This document shows, in pieces, positions 34,608 through 43,303 of a stretch of DNA of 64,000 nucleotides (within the stretch, counting starts at the first letter, position 1; every line of letters begins with the position of its first letter). The stretch lies in assembly GCF_000699505.1 (NCBI RefSeq), contig NZ_CP007490.1:868001-932000 (forward strand), read 5' to 3'. Origin of the DNA: Rhodoluna lacicola. GTDB lineage: Bacteria > Actinomycetota > Actinomycetes > Actinomycetales > Microbacteriaceae. The translations under genes and the position numbers were made by a program. Below the pieces are notes generated by a model. That model saw nothing but the letters and a program-made list of their open reading frames with translations, searched no databases and was not told where the DNA came from.

Positions 34608-35309
34608 TTAGCCGTCGATCTTGCCAATTACCGAGCGAATCAACTCTGCGCGGATTGACGAGAATTGATTTTCAATTTCAGCCGCATAGTGAGCCGCTCT
34701 TGATCGGCTTGCTGTGTCATTTTTACCCAGTACCGGGGCAACCACACCCTCAATAATTCCAATTTCGCGCTCGGCAGAGGCCTTGATTCCGCGAAGGTGG
34801 CGGGGTTGAATACCAAAACGCTGAAGGTGAACGATTGCTCGGGCGATTTCAACGTCTGAGGCCTCAAATGGCTCTTGGCCGATTAGCAGAACGTCCTGTG
34901 CCTCCTGAATAAGTGCGTCGGTGATTGCGGTTTCTGCAACAAGTTCAATCCGGGTGAGTTTCTTGCCACGACTTTGACGCAGGTGCTGAGGGTTTACGGT
35001 GCCGCCTGGCAGGCTTGGCTGCTTTCCCTCATCAAGGTCGGCTAAGTAGTTTCGAATTACCTTGAGCGGCAAATATTGATCGCGCTGAAGTTCTAGAACG
35101 ATTTGAATTCGTTCAATATCTAGCTCCGTGAATTTGCGATATCCAGATGGAGTTCGCTGTGGAGTGACAAGACCCTGCTCTTCAAGAAAGCGAAGTTTTG
35201 ATGGGGTTAAGTCTGGAAAATCCGGGTTCAAAACATTTAGAACCTGTCCGATGTTGAAAAGTTTTACCGGACGAGCGGCGTAGAGTTTGGCCGGAGCTGT
35301 CTGCGCCAT
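34608..35309 (-). CDS. ftsR: MerR-type regulator FtsR (Rv1828-like)
   Basis: The 233-residue protein carries an N-terminal MerR-type DNA-binding domain (FNIGQVLNVLNPDFPDLTPSKLRFLEEQGLV, then SGYRKFTELDIERIQIVLELQRD, residues about 18-90). A conserved C-terminal domain starts near residue 125. Adjacent to garA it corresponds to Rv1828 of M. tuberculosis and FtsR of Corynebacterium glutamicum, where it activates ftsZ expression. Here it overlaps garA by 1 bp, so the two are co-expressed. Control of ftsZ at 2567 in this organism is inference. Confidence 0.87.
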   Translation of the reverse strand: MAQTAPAKLYAARPVKLFNIGQVLNVLNPDFPDLTPSKLRFLEEQGLVTPQRTPSGYRKFTELDIERIQIVLELQRDQYLPLKVIRNYLADLDEGKQPSLPGGTVNPQHLRQSRGKKLTRIELVAETAITDALIQEAQDVLLIGQEPFEASDVEIARAIVHLQRFGIQPRHLRGIKASAEREIGIIEGVVAPVLGKNDTASRSRAAHYAAEIENQFSSIRAELIRSVIGKIDG

Positions 35310-35779
35310 TACTCTCCCCCTGCGTTTTTGTCTTGGGCAGCAAGATCGGCACGAGAGGCGTAGAAGGTCAAACGGAATTTACCAATTTGAATTTCTGAAC
35401 CGTCTTCGAGCATCGCTGCATCGATTCGAACACCATCGTAGTAAGTGCCATTGAGCGAAGCCAAATCGCGAACCTGAAAAGTCTTATTGTGACGGTGGAA
35501 TTCTGCGTGGCGCCTAGATACTGTGACGTCATCAAGGAAGATATCGGCATTTGGATGACGGCCAACTGTGGTGAGGTCCTGATCTAAAAGAAATCTTGAG
35601 CCCTCGTTTGGACCACGCTGAACAATTAGAAGAGCGGAACCCGATGGCAATGCCTCAATGGCTTTTTGCTCTTCGCTGTCTAGGAAAGGTCCGGATTCGG
35701 CAAGTAGGTCTGAGCTAAAAACAGCGGTGGATTCGACCTCATCGGACGAGCCCCCAAAGCCCAATTCTGCAGATTCCAT
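35309..35779 (-). CDS. garA: FHA-domain metabolic regulator GarA (OdhI-like)
   Basis: GarA/OdhI binds and inhibits 2-oxoglutarate dehydrogenase and regulates glutamate metabolism, with phosphorylation of its N-terminal tail switching it off. The 156-residue protein has the tail motif V-E-S-T-A-V-F (residues 15-21), which aligns with the phosphorylated V-E-T-T-S-V-F of mycobacterial GarA with the second threonine kept. The FHA domain has LTTVGRHPNADIFLDDVTVSRRHAEF and ASLNGTYYDGVRI. It is encoded far from the PASTA kinase at 20540, which is a plausible phosphorylating partner. Confidence 0.92.
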   Translation of the reverse strand: MESAELGFGGSSDEVESTAVFSSDLLAESGPFLDSEEQKAIEALPSGSALLIVQRGPNEGSRFLLDQDLTTVGRHPNADIFLDDVTVSRRHAEFHRHNKTFQVRDLASLNGTYYDGVRIDAAMLEDGSEIQIGKFRLTFYASRADLAAQDKNAGGE

Positions 35780-35809
35780 TTTGCTTGCTACTCCTTATAG
35801 AGCACTAGC

Positions 35810-36364
35810 CTAATGGTTTTTAGAGTTGCCTTTTTTCACGATATCGCCGACCTGGCGCAGGTAAACGGCAGCTCCCCACCAATACAATCCCACGCCCCAC
35901 AGCGCGAAGGCCCAGGCCAAAGGCTCGACTATAAAAGCGATTGGTTGCCAGATGTACGCCATCAACAGCAGAGGAAAAGCGTAGAGCAAGGCAAAGGTTC
36001 CGGTCTTACCCAGGTAGTGAACTGGCAGCGGACCATAGCCGTGGGTAGCCAATATGGGATAGGCCACCGCCAAGACTAGGTCCCGACCGATAATGACAAG
36101 AGCTAGCCAGACCGGGATGATTCCGGTGATGCTGAGTCCAACCAGTGTCGAAAAAATGTACAGTCGGTCAGCCGCGGGATCTAGCAGCTGGCCCAAACGG
36201 GTTACCTGGTTGTATTTGCGGGCGAAATAGCCATCCAGGTAATCAGTGAGACTGGATAGAGCAAGCACCACGATTGCAGAAAAATACTTTTCGGTAAGCA
36301 GCAGGTAAAGAAAAACTGGAACCAAAGCCAGACGCAACATGCTGAGCAAGTTCGGCACAGTCAT
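35810..36364 (-). CDS. pgsA: Phosphatidylglycerophosphate synthase family protein PgsA
   Basis: This CDP-alcohol phosphatidyltransferase most likely makes phosphatidylglycerophosphate from CDP-diacylglycerol and glycerol 3-phosphate. The start is placed at ATG 36364 (about 184 residues, MTVPNLLSMLRLALVPVF), where an AAGGAA site is well spaced; in-frame ATGs at 36379 and 36403 lack one. The metal-binding signature TDYLDGYFARKYNQ followed by LLDPAADRLY fits D-x2-D-G-x2-A-R-x8-G-x3-D-x3-D. About five membrane helices are visible. A phosphatidylinositol phosphate synthase is the alternative. Confidence 0.87.
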   Translation of the reverse strand: MTVPNLLSMLRLALVPVFLYLLLTEKYFSAIVVLALSSLTDYLDGYFARKYNQVTRLGQLLDPAADRLYIFSTLVGLSITGIIPVWLALVIIGRDLVLAVAYPILATHGYGPLPVHYLGKTGTFALLYAFPLLLMAYIWQPIAFIVEPLAWAFALWGVGLYWWGAAVYLRQVGDIVKKGNSKNH

Positions 36365-36455
36365 GAACTGTTCCTTCATGCTGAGAGTTGGTTGATTGCC
36401 CATAGGTTGAGTTTACGCCCGGGTGGCCGGTGTTTAGGGACCTAGCGGGGCCGTC

Positions 36456-37964
36456 TTAGCGCTTACGTTTTTCTCTTACTCTCATGCCGACCTCAATTGG
36501 CGAGCCTTCGAATCCGTAGGTCTCACGCAGGCGGCGGGTGATGAAGCGACGGTAGCCAGGATCTAGAAACCCGGTTGTAAACAAAACAAACTTTGGCGGG
36601 CGGCTGCTGGCCTGGGTGGCAAACAGAATTCGCGGCTGCTTTCCTCCGCGGACCGGGTGCGGAGTTTCCATGGCAAGCTCTTGCACAAATGCGTTCAGCT
36701 TTCCGGTTGCGATTCGCTGATCCCATGAATCCAGCGCCACCTCAAGTGCCGGCACAAGCTTCTCTAAGTGACGACCGGTCTTTGCCGAAATATTTACTCG
36801 CGGTGCCCAATCAACGTGAGCCAGGTCTTGCTCGATTTCACGCTCTAGGTACTTGCGGCGCTCTTCATCTAGCTCATCCCATTTATTGAATGCAAGAACC
36901 AGGGCGCGTCCGGATTCAAGTGCCATGTCGACAATGCGAATGTCAGCTTCGCTGATTGGTTGAGTGACATCAAAAAGCACTACCGCAACCTCGGCGCGCT
37001 CAAGCGCTGCGGCCGTGCGAAGCGAAGCATAAAAGTCTGCGCCCTGGGCAAGGTGAACACGTCGGCGAATACCTGCGGTGTCTACAAAACGCCAGGCCTT
37101 GCCACCAAGTTCAACTTGTTCGTCGATTGGGTCGCGAGTGGTCCCGGCTAGATCGTTTACCACGGCACGCTCCGAACCAACTGCCTTGTTTAGCAGTGAA
37201 GATTTTCCTACATTCGGGCGACCGATGAGTGCCACGCGACGTGGTCCACCAATTTCCTCTTTAGCAACGTTGGAAATTTTAGGCAAGACCTTCATGGCCG
37301 CATCAAGCATGTCGGCAACGCCGCGACCGTGCACGGCTGAAACCGGGAATGGCTCTCCCAGTCCTAAAGACCAAAGATTGGCGGCTTCAGGTTCCTGGCG
37401 AGCATCATCAATTTTGTTGGCAACCAAAATTACCGGCTTGCCTGAGGCACGAAGCATTTTTACAACTCGCTCATCGGTGCTAGTTGCACCAACCATGGCA
37501 TCCACTACAAACAAAACAGCATCCGCTAGTTCAACAGCAATCTCAGCCTGAATCGCGACGGACTTATCAATGCCGCGGGCGTCTGGTTCCCAGCCACCGG
37601 TGTCAACCAAAGTGAACTTACGCTCGTTCCATTCAGCCTTGTAGGAGACACGGTCACGGGTTACCCCAGGCTTGTCTTCGACCACCGCTTCGCGACGACC
37701 AAGGATTCGGTTAACCAGCGCAGACTTACCAACGTTTGGGCGCCCAACAATTGCCAGAACCGGAAGGGCAGGCAAAAAGTAGTGACCATCGGCAAGTTCT
37801 TCACTGCCTTCAAGAACGTCAAAGTCTTCCTCATCTAGGTCGTAGTCCTCAAGACCGGAACGCAGAACACGTGCGCGCGACTCTTCTTCATCGCTGCTCA
37901 TGCTTTTCAGGCGCTCGATAAACTCCGGTGCTGCCGGTTCCGCTAGGAATTCTTCTTCATTCAT
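36456..37964 (-). CDS. der: Ribosome-assembly GTPase Der (EngA)
   Basis: Der is an essential two-GTPase protein for 50S subunit assembly. The 502-residue product has an acidic N-terminal extension of about 65 residues. The first GTPase domain has [17 protein letters not shown] and VDTGGWE; the second has [24 protein letters not shown] and [10 protein letters not shown]-terminal KH-like domain ends VREKRKR. It lies 9 bases after cmk, the order cmk-der being conserved in Actinobacteria. Confidence 0.97.
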   Translation of the reverse strand: MNEEEFLAEPAAPEFIERLKSMSSDEEESRARVLRSGLEDYDLDEEDFDVLEGSEELADGHYFLPALPVLAIVGRPNVGKSALVNRILGRREAVVEDKPGVTRDRVSYKAEWNERKFTLVDTGGWEPDARGIDKSVAIQAEIAVELADAVLFVVDAMVGATSTDERVVKMLRASGKPVILVANKIDDARQEPEAANLWSLGLGEPFPVSAVHGRGVADMLDAAMKVLPKISNVAKEEIGGPRRVALIGRPNVGKSSLLNKAVGSERAVVNDLAGTTRDPIDEQVELGGKAWRFVDTAGIRRRVHLAQGADFYASLRTAAALERAEVAVVLFDVTQPISEADIRIVDMALESGRALVLAFNKWDELDEERRKYLEREIEQDLAHVDWAPRVNISAKTGRHLEKLVPALEVALDSWDQRIATGKLNAFVQELAMETPHPVRGGKQPRILFATQASSRPPKFVLFTTGFLDPGYRRFITRRLRETYGFEGSPIEVGMRVREKRKR

Positions 37965-37973
37965 TCTTAATCC

Positions 37974-38639
37974 TTAGGACAAACCCTGCTCAATAAGCGC
38001 AATCACGGCCGAAACCGACTGATTGAAATTGAGATCAGATGTATCCACGAGTTGGACACCAGGAGCTGGTGTCATAAAGTCAACGACCTTTGAGTCGCTG
38101 GCGTCACGTTCCGAAACCTGACGCATAACGCTTGCCGCGGAGCTTTCAGAAAGTTCCGCTGAGCGTCTCTTCAGTCTAACCTCTTCGCTGGCAGTAAGTA
38201 AGAGGCGAATTGGGGCATCCGGGGCAACCACAGTAGTGATGTCTCGACCTTCAACCACAACCGCTGGCTTACCGGACTCGGCAACCAGGCGGTGAGTCAG
38301 GGCCTTCATGAATGATCTAACCTCAGGAATGCGGGCCACCTGGCTTACGAACTCGGCCACCTGTGGCTCGCGAATTGCGGCAGTTACATCGTTGTTGCCA
38401 ACCTTTACCCAGAAATTATCGGGGTCAGTGGAGATTTGGTAGTCAAAGACCTGAGCCAAGTTCAAACTGGAAAGCTGATCCACTGAGAATCCATCATGAG
38501 ACAAGCAGGCCCAGGCAAGTGCACGATAGGCAGCCCCGGTGTCTAGGTAGCCAAAACCTAGTTCGCGGGCGACCTGCTTACTAACGCTTGATTTTCCAGA
38601 TCCAGCCGGGCCATCAATCGCGATGATTTTGGTGGCCAT
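37974..38639 (-). CDS. cmk: Cytidylate kinase
   Basis: Cmk phosphorylates CMP and dCMP with ATP. The ATG at 38639 forms a TAATG overlap with the tyrA stop and gives 221 residues beginning MATKIIAIDGPAGSGKSSVS. It shows the P-loop GPAGSGKSS, YLDTGAAYRA and VEGRDITTVVAPDAPIRLLLTAS. It is coupled to tyrA upstream and der downstream. Confidence 0.95.
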   Translation of the reverse strand: MATKIIAIDGPAGSGKSSVSKQVARELGFGYLDTGAAYRALAWACLSHDGFSVDQLSSLNLAQVFDYQISTDPDNFWVKVGNNDVTAAIREPQVAEFVSQVARIPEVRSFMKALTHRLVAESGKPAVVVEGRDITTVVAPDAPIRLLLTASEEVRLKRRSAELSESSAASVMRQVSERDASDSKVVDFMTPAPGVQLVDTSDLNFNQSVSAVIALIEQGLS

Positions 38640-39715
38640 TAGGCGATTCGCCAACCACGCTCTTGCAGATCGGCAATTAGCGCTGACTCAGCAGAAGGGA
38701 CAACGTAAAGTTCGACCAAACCAATTTGTGCGCTTGGTGAGTGCTCAAGTTTTAGTTCTTCAAGGTTGATTCCAATTTCACCGACCTCAGTGAGAAGGCG
38801 TGCCAATTCTCCTGGCTGGTCATCAATCATGACGATAATTTGTGCGTAGGTGGAGTGCTTAGTTCCGTGCTTGCCCGGTATCTTTTCGACTCCAGCATTA
38901 CCATCTCTTAGCGCCTTGCGAAGTTGGGCGATTCCGGCTTCAGAATCAACATTTGCTAAAGCGTCAATAACGTTGCCAAGATCTAATTCTAGAGATTCTA
39001 GGACGCGTTTCACCTCTGCCGAATTGGCTTCCAAAATCTGAACCCACAGCTCTGGATCACTGGCTGCAATACGGGTTGTATCGCGCAACCCCTGGCCGGC
39101 AAGATTAACATCTGCCTGGTTTGCATCGACCAACCTTGCTGCCAGCAAACTAGACACCAACTGAGGAACGTGCGACACCAAAGCTACTGCCCTGTCGTGA
39201 TCCTTTGGTGACACTGTGATAACCGATGCTTCTAGCGCTTGAGCAAGCTCAGCGACAACTTTGATTCCGGCTGGTGATGATTTTGAGTTTGGTGTGATCA
39301 CCCACGGGCGGCCAACAAATAGATCCGCCCGACCAGCGATTGCTCCGCCTCGCTCACGGCCGGCCATTGGGTGAGAGCCAACGTATCGATCGGTTGGAGC
39401 AGCTAATCTTTCGAGCTCCTCCAGGATTCCCGCCTTGACGCTGGCGACGTCAGTGACTATCGCATCCGGAAAGGCAATTAATTCTTCGGCGACAATTTGC
39501 GCAGTGAGTTGCGGCGGAACACACACCACGATAAGTTTTGGCGAATCATCTTCGCGAACGGCACGTCCAGCACCGTAACTAATCGCAATATCAACGCTTT
39601 TGGGTGATTTAGACGCAATCGCAACATCAATACCCTGCTTGGTCAGAGCTAAACCAATGCTTGTTCCGAGCAGACCGGCACCAACGATGCGGACTTCGCC
39701 AGTGAAATTTGTCAC
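38639..39715 (-). CDS. tyrA: Prephenate dehydrogenase with C-terminal ACT domain
   Basis: TyrA oxidatively decarboxylates prephenate to 4-hydroxyphenylpyruvate for tyrosine synthesis. The GTG at 39715 overlaps the aroH stop (GTGA) and gives about 358 residues. The Rossmann motif is VRIVGAGLLGTSIGLAL, then VGSHPMAGRERGG holds the prephenate-binding histidine. A C-terminal ACT domain (about 285-358, IIVMIDDQPGELARLLTEVG) suggests feedback control by an aromatic amino acid. It follows aroH directly, so chorismate can be converted through prephenate by neighbouring enzymes. Confidence 0.92.
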   Translation of the reverse strand: MTNFTGEVRIVGAGLLGTSIGLALTKQGIDVAIASKSPKSVDIAISYGAGRAVREDDSPKLIVVCVPPQLTAQIVAEELIAFPDAIVTDVASVKAGILEELERLAAPTDRYVGSHPMAGRERGGAIAGRADLFVGRPWVITPNSKSSPAGIKVVAELAQALEASVITVSPKDHDRAVALVSHVPQLVSSLLAARLVDANQADVNLAGQGLRDTTRIAASDPELWVQILEANSAEVKRVLESLELDLGNVIDALANVDSEAGIAQLRKALRDGNAGVEKIPGKHGTKHSTYAQIIVMIDDQPGELARLLTEVGEIGINLEELKLEHSPSAQIGLVELYVVPSAESALIADLQERGWRIA

Positions 39716-40074
39716 TGTGCGATGTCCTGACGAAGTGCAGTTGCGCCACGAAGATAAACGTGCTGTATTTCGGCCCGGCTCTTGTCTGTCTCGGCCATGA
39801 TCATGATGCGAATAGTTCGCGGCAATGCGCCGATAACATCCATTTCCACAAAACACATGAGTGGAACATCTCCAAGAGAAAGTTCGCGTGCGGCAACCGC
39901 AGGAAACTCGCTGGTGACATCTGGCGTGGCGGTGAAGAAAATGGAAACTAGTTGTCCGGAATCGATGTTGTTGGCGTGCAGAGTCTTGGTTAGCAATTCG
40001 GCAGTGGACTTTAAGAGGTGCTCACGCTCATCAACATCGAGCTGAATAGCACCACGAATTGCGCGGATTGCCAT
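39712..40074 (-). CDS. aroH: Chorismate mutase, AroH class
   Basis: This 120-residue protein belongs to the trimeric AroH fold of chorismate mutases typified by Bacillus subtilis, not the AroQ fold. From ATG 40074 (AGAGGAAG site) it reads MAIRAIRGAIQLD, with Arg7, CFVEMDV (Cys/Glu), PRTIRIMIM (Arg) and the Tyr of HVYLRGA matching active-site positions of B. subtilis AroH. It rearranges chorismate to prephenate. It lies 1 base after rluB and overlaps tyrA by 4 bp. Actinobacterial genomes more often use AroQ-type mutases working with DAHP synthase. Confidence 0.92.
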   Translation of the reverse strand: MAIRAIRGAIQLDVDEREHLLKSTAELLTKTLHANNIDSGQLVSIFFTATPDVTSEFPAVAARELSLGDVPLMCFVEMDVIGALPRTIRIMIMAETDKSRAEIQHVYLRGATALRQDIAQ

Positions 40075-40075
40075 G

Positions 40076-40885
40076 TTACTTCCTCTTTCCACGAGCCGGC
40101 TGAGCAGCAGCTCTCTTGTTTGCCGGCCTTGGCGCACGCTTTACCTCGCCCTCGGCAGCTTTCAAAAGCGCGCCAACCTCTATTTTACTTAGCTCACGAA
40201 TTCGGCCCTCTTTAAGAGGACCGAGTTGAATTGGTCCAAACTGCCGGCGCACGAGCCCCACAACCGGGTGACCAACGAACTCAAACATGCGTCTAACAAT
40301 GCGGTTGCGACCAGAGTGAAGCACGACCTCAACGAGGCTTTCCCCTGGCTGAACATCAACCACGTGTGCTTTATCGGCTTTGATCATTCCATCTTCAAGT
40401 TCAAAGCCACTGAGTAGTTTGTGAATAATCGCAGGAGTTACCACTCCCTCAACTCGAGCTACGTAAGTTTTGGTGACACCAAATTTTGGATGAGCCAACT
40501 TATGAGCCAAGTCGCCATCGTTAGTCATGATTATCAGCCCGGTAGTCTCTGAGTCCAACCGACCCACATTGAATACTCGGTCGTATCCTTCGACAAATTG
40601 CGATAGATCTGGTCTGCCATTTTCATCAGCCATTGAACTGACTACTCCGCGAGGCTTGTTGAGAGCAAGGTATACCCGAGAGTTATCTAACTGCACCGGA
40701 GTTCCGCCCACGGTTACCTTGTCGACATCTGGATTGATTCGAGTGCCTAGCTCGGTGACAACCTTGCCGTTAACTTTTACGCGACCTTGAGTAATCATGT
40801 CTTCACATACGCGACGTGAAGCAACGCCAGCGGCTGCCATTACCTTCTGAAGTCTTACACCCTCAGTTTCTGCACTTCCGCCCAT
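40076..40885 (-). CDS. rluB: RluB-like large-subunit rRNA pseudouridine synthase
   Basis: This RsuA/RluB-family protein probably isomerises a uridine in 23S rRNA helix 89. It has an N-terminal S4 RNA-binding domain (VRLQKVMAAAGVASRRVCEDMI), YLALNKPRGVVSS, the catalytic NVGRLDSETTGLIIMTNDG and HSGRNRIVRRMFEFVGHPV. A basic tail (PRPANKRAAAQPARGKRK) ends it. The start is uncertain: ATG 40885 comes one base after the scpB stop, while ATGs at 40897 and 40915 would overlap scpB; none has a strong ribosome site. Confidence 0.92.
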   Translation of the reverse strand: MGGSAETEGVRLQKVMAAAGVASRRVCEDMITQGRVKVNGKVVTELGTRINPDVDKVTVGGTPVQLDNSRVYLALNKPRGVVSSMADENGRPDLSQFVEGYDRVFNVGRLDSETTGLIIMTNDGDLAHKLAHPKFGVTKTYVARVEGVVTPAIIHKLLSGFELEDGMIKADKAHVVDVQPGESLVEVVLHSGRNRIVRRMFEFVGHPVVGLVRRQFGPIQLGPLKEGRIRELSKIEVGALLKAAEGEVKRAPRPANKRAAAQPARGKRK

Positions 40886-40886
40886 G

Positions 40887-41570
40887 CTAGACGGCATCGA
40901 AGTTGCTGTTCGCATCAGGAAGGTACGGGCTAATTAACGGCAACTCATCGAGGGAGTTAATGCCCAAAACCTCCAGCAACAGCGGTGCGGTTCCGTAGTG
41001 GATTGCACCAGATTCTGAATCGGTGTACAGCTCTGTAATTAGTCCGCGGCTGTGCAATGTGCGAACCACAGAGTCAACGTTCACTGCACGAATTGAGGCA
41101 ATCTGACCGCGAGAAATTGGTTGTTTGTAAGCGATGACCGCAAGCGTCTCAAGTGCGGCTTGACTCAACTTTGTTGGGTTCTCGTTTGCCACAAACATCT
41201 TCACCGCCCAGTCAAAGTCGGCACGCACATAGATACGCCAACCGCCTCCTACTTCGCGTAGTTCAAAACCGCGCGGGGTCTGCCCTTCTGCCCCGTCGTA
41301 GTCAGCTTTCAATGAGTTAATGGCATCGCGAATCTCAGTGACCGGACGTTCAAGAGCGGTGGCAATTGCAACGACTGAAATCGGCGCGTCGGTAATCATC
41401 AAGATTGCCTCGACTGCTGAGCGAAGGTTGTCCGCCGTGACAGGCTCCAGCTGGTCAACAATTTCGCTGGGAGTTAACTGCGCAACTTCTTCGACCACAA
41501 CTTCTTGCGCTTCGAGCTCATCTTGCACCTCGGCCGCTTCTGCTGCTGGTGTTACTTCATCAAGAGTCAT
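40887..41570 (-). CDS. scpB: Condensin accessory protein ScpB
   Basis: ScpB forms the SMC-ScpA-ScpB condensin that compacts and segregates the chromosome. The protein has an acidic N-terminal extension of about 40 residues (TLDEVTPAAEAAEVQDELEA), then paired winged-helix domains with LRSAVEAILMITDAPISVVAIA and TLAVIAYKQPISRGQIASIRAVN. ATG 41570 is preferred because GGAG lies 6 bases upstream. It overlaps scpA by 11 bp. Its partner SMC is encoded at 54160. Confidence 0.93.
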   Translation of the reverse strand: MTLDEVTPAAEAAEVQDELEAQEVVVEEVAQLTPSEIVDQLEPVTADNLRSAVEAILMITDAPISVVAIATALERPVTEIRDAINSLKADYDGAEGQTPRGFELREVGGGWRIYVRADFDWAVKMFVANENPTKLSQAALETLAVIAYKQPISRGQIASIRAVNVDSVVRTLHSRGLITELYTDSESGAIHYGTAPLLLEVLGINSLDELPLISPYLPDANSNFDAV

Positions 41571-42381
41571 AGTCAGCTCCAAGGTTGGCTAGTTTTTCAT
41601 CATCAAAGTTTTCGGCACTCCAAGCGAGTTTGATGTCGCCAAGTGGCTCCTCTTGCTCGAATGAGATTGCAGAAAGTCGGTAAAGCTCAAGCACCGATAG
41701 GAATCGGGCAACGACGATGGCGCGATCCTTGATTGAGCCAATAAGTTCACGGAAAGTCATCCGTACGGAGCGCTTCAACATCATCACAACTTCACGAGCC
41801 TGCTCACGAATGCTAACGCGAGGGGCATGCAGGTGAGTCAGACCAACCGATTGAATCTCGCGCGGAGTTAGGGTGTCTTGCGCCAGAATGCCAAACTCTT
41901 CAAGAGTCATTTTCCAAACAAGTTCTGGCTGCTGCTTGCGGAAGCGCTCTTCCAATGGAACGTCTCGAGGAATGCGCATGGCCTCGAGAGCCATTGCAGT
42001 GCTGAAGTAGCTGGAGATCTCTTTGAATGCGCGGTACTGCAGCAATCGAGCGAACAGCAGGTCTCGGGCCTCAAGCAAAGCAACATCTTCGGCATCTACA
42101 ACTTCACCCTTTGGCAGTAGACCGGCGATCTTTAGATCAAGCAGTGTGGCTGCAATCACCAAGAATTCACTGGCCTGATCCATCTCTTCTTCTTCATCAA
42201 GAGTCTTAAGGTAAGAAATGAATTCATCGGTGACCTTGCTGAGTGCAATTTCTGTGATGTCCATCTCGTGCTTTGAGATGAGCGAAAGCAGAAGGTCAAA
42301 CGGTCCGTCAAAGTTGCCTAGCTTTACGGCAAAGCCAGAGCCCTTATCTGATTCGTGAGTTAGGTCAGAGTTAAGCAACAC
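41560..42381 (-). CDS. scpA: Condensin kleisin subunit ScpA
   Basis: ScpA is the kleisin that bridges SMC heads and binds ScpB. The conserved N-terminus is VKLGNFDGPFDLLLSLISKHEMDITEIALSKVTDEF and the C-terminus includes RFLSVLELYRLSAISFEQEEPLGDI. The start is probably GTG 42381 (273 residues), which overlaps the end of parA; the in-frame ATG at 42471 would extend 90 bases into parA without family similarity. The order parA-scpA-scpB matches other Actinobacteria. Confidence 0.93.
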   Translation of the reverse strand: MLLNSDLTHESDKGSGFAVKLGNFDGPFDLLLSLISKHEMDITEIALSKVTDEFISYLKTLDEEEEMDQASEFLVIAATLLDLKIAGLLPKGEVVDAEDVALLEARDLLFARLLQYRAFKEISSYFSTAMALEAMRIPRDVPLEERFRKQQPELVWKMTLEEFGILAQDTLTPREIQSVGLTHLHAPRVSIREQAREVVMMLKRSVRMTFRELIGSIKDRAIVVARFLSVLELYRLSAISFEQEEPLGDIKLAWSAENFDDEKLANLGADYDS

Positions 42382-43201
42382 AGCCACGGGCAACCAACTC
42401 CTTAGCAACCGATCGGTAAACCTCTGCCGCATCGGAGTTTGGAGCAAAGGCTGTAATTGGCTCCTGGGCAACGGTGGCGTCAGGGAACTTTACGGTTCGG
42501 TGCACAACAGACTTGAAAAGTTTTTCACCGAACGCTTCCTTTAGGCGATCAAGCACTTCACGAGAGTGCAAAGTGCGGTTGTCGACCATGGTTGCCAAAA
42601 TGCCATCCAATTGCAGCGCAGGGTTCAATCCCTCTTTGACTTTTCCGATGATGTCTTCAAGGATTGCTACACCACGAAGTGCAAAAAATTCGGTGGCCAG
42701 CGGAATAATCACACCGTGGGCCGCGGTGAGTGCGTTCACGGTTAGCAGGCCAAGGGATGGCTGGCAGTCAATAATGATGGCGTCGTAATCATCTGCAACT
42801 TGCTTGAGGATTTTTGCCAGAATCTGTTCGCGAGCAATTTCATTGACCAATTTCATCTCAGCAGCTGAGAGTTCGATGTTTGCCGGAATCACATCAAGGT
42901 TTGGATTATCGGTGTGTTGAATCGCGCTGTGTGGATCAATCGTGCGATCGAGCATCAGGTCGTAAATTGTGGTGGCATCGTGGGCGTTGATGCCTAAGCC
43001 TGCCGATAGCGCACCCTGGGGATCAAAATCAATCAGCAGAACCTTGCGCCCGTATTCGGCGAGCGCTGCTGACATGTTGATTGACGTGGTGGTCTTACCA
43101 ACGCCACCCTTTTGATTGCACATTGCGATGATGCGCGCCGGGCCATGGGACTTCAACGGCTTTGGGGTGGCGAAGCGGGTATCCGCGGTTGCCTTAGCCA
43201 T
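42371..43201 (-). CDS. parA: ParA/Soj-family ATPase next to scpAB
   Basis: This 276-residue ATPase has the deviant Walker A AMCNQKGGVGKTTTSINMSAA, LLIDFDPQGALSAGLGI and AIIIDCQPSLGLLTVNAL, with the standard Soj fold to the end. It lies directly before scpA, as Rv1708 does in M. tuberculosis, and like that gene has no adjacent parB. It may help organise the nucleoid with condensin, but the main ParAB pair is usually encoded near the origin, outside this window. The ribosome site GGGAGG is strong. Confidence 0.92.
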   Translation of the reverse strand: MAKATADTRFATPKPLKSHGPARIIAMCNQKGGVGKTTTSINMSAALAEYGRKVLLIDFDPQGALSAGLGINAHDATTIYDLMLDRTIDPHSAIQHTDNPNLDVIPANIELSAAEMKLVNEIAREQILAKILKQVADDYDAIIIDCQPSLGLLTVNALTAAHGVIIPLATEFFALRGVAILEDIIGKVKEGLNPALQLDGILATMVDNRTLHSREVLDRLKEAFGEKLFKSVVHRTVKFPDATVAQEPITAFAPNSDAAEVYRSVAKELVARGCVA

Positions 43202-43303
43202 GATTTCCTCCCGAAATTACGTTTGAATCGGCTTCTAGCCTACCTGCCGGGGCGAGCCCAAAAATCCGGCAGCAGGCCTATCGGGCCGGCTTTTGGTGGT
43301 TGT

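Noticed and set aside
43244-43272. Hairpin CTGCCGG/CCGGCAG between xerD and parA
   Set aside because: No T-run follows on either strand, so a terminator call is not justified.
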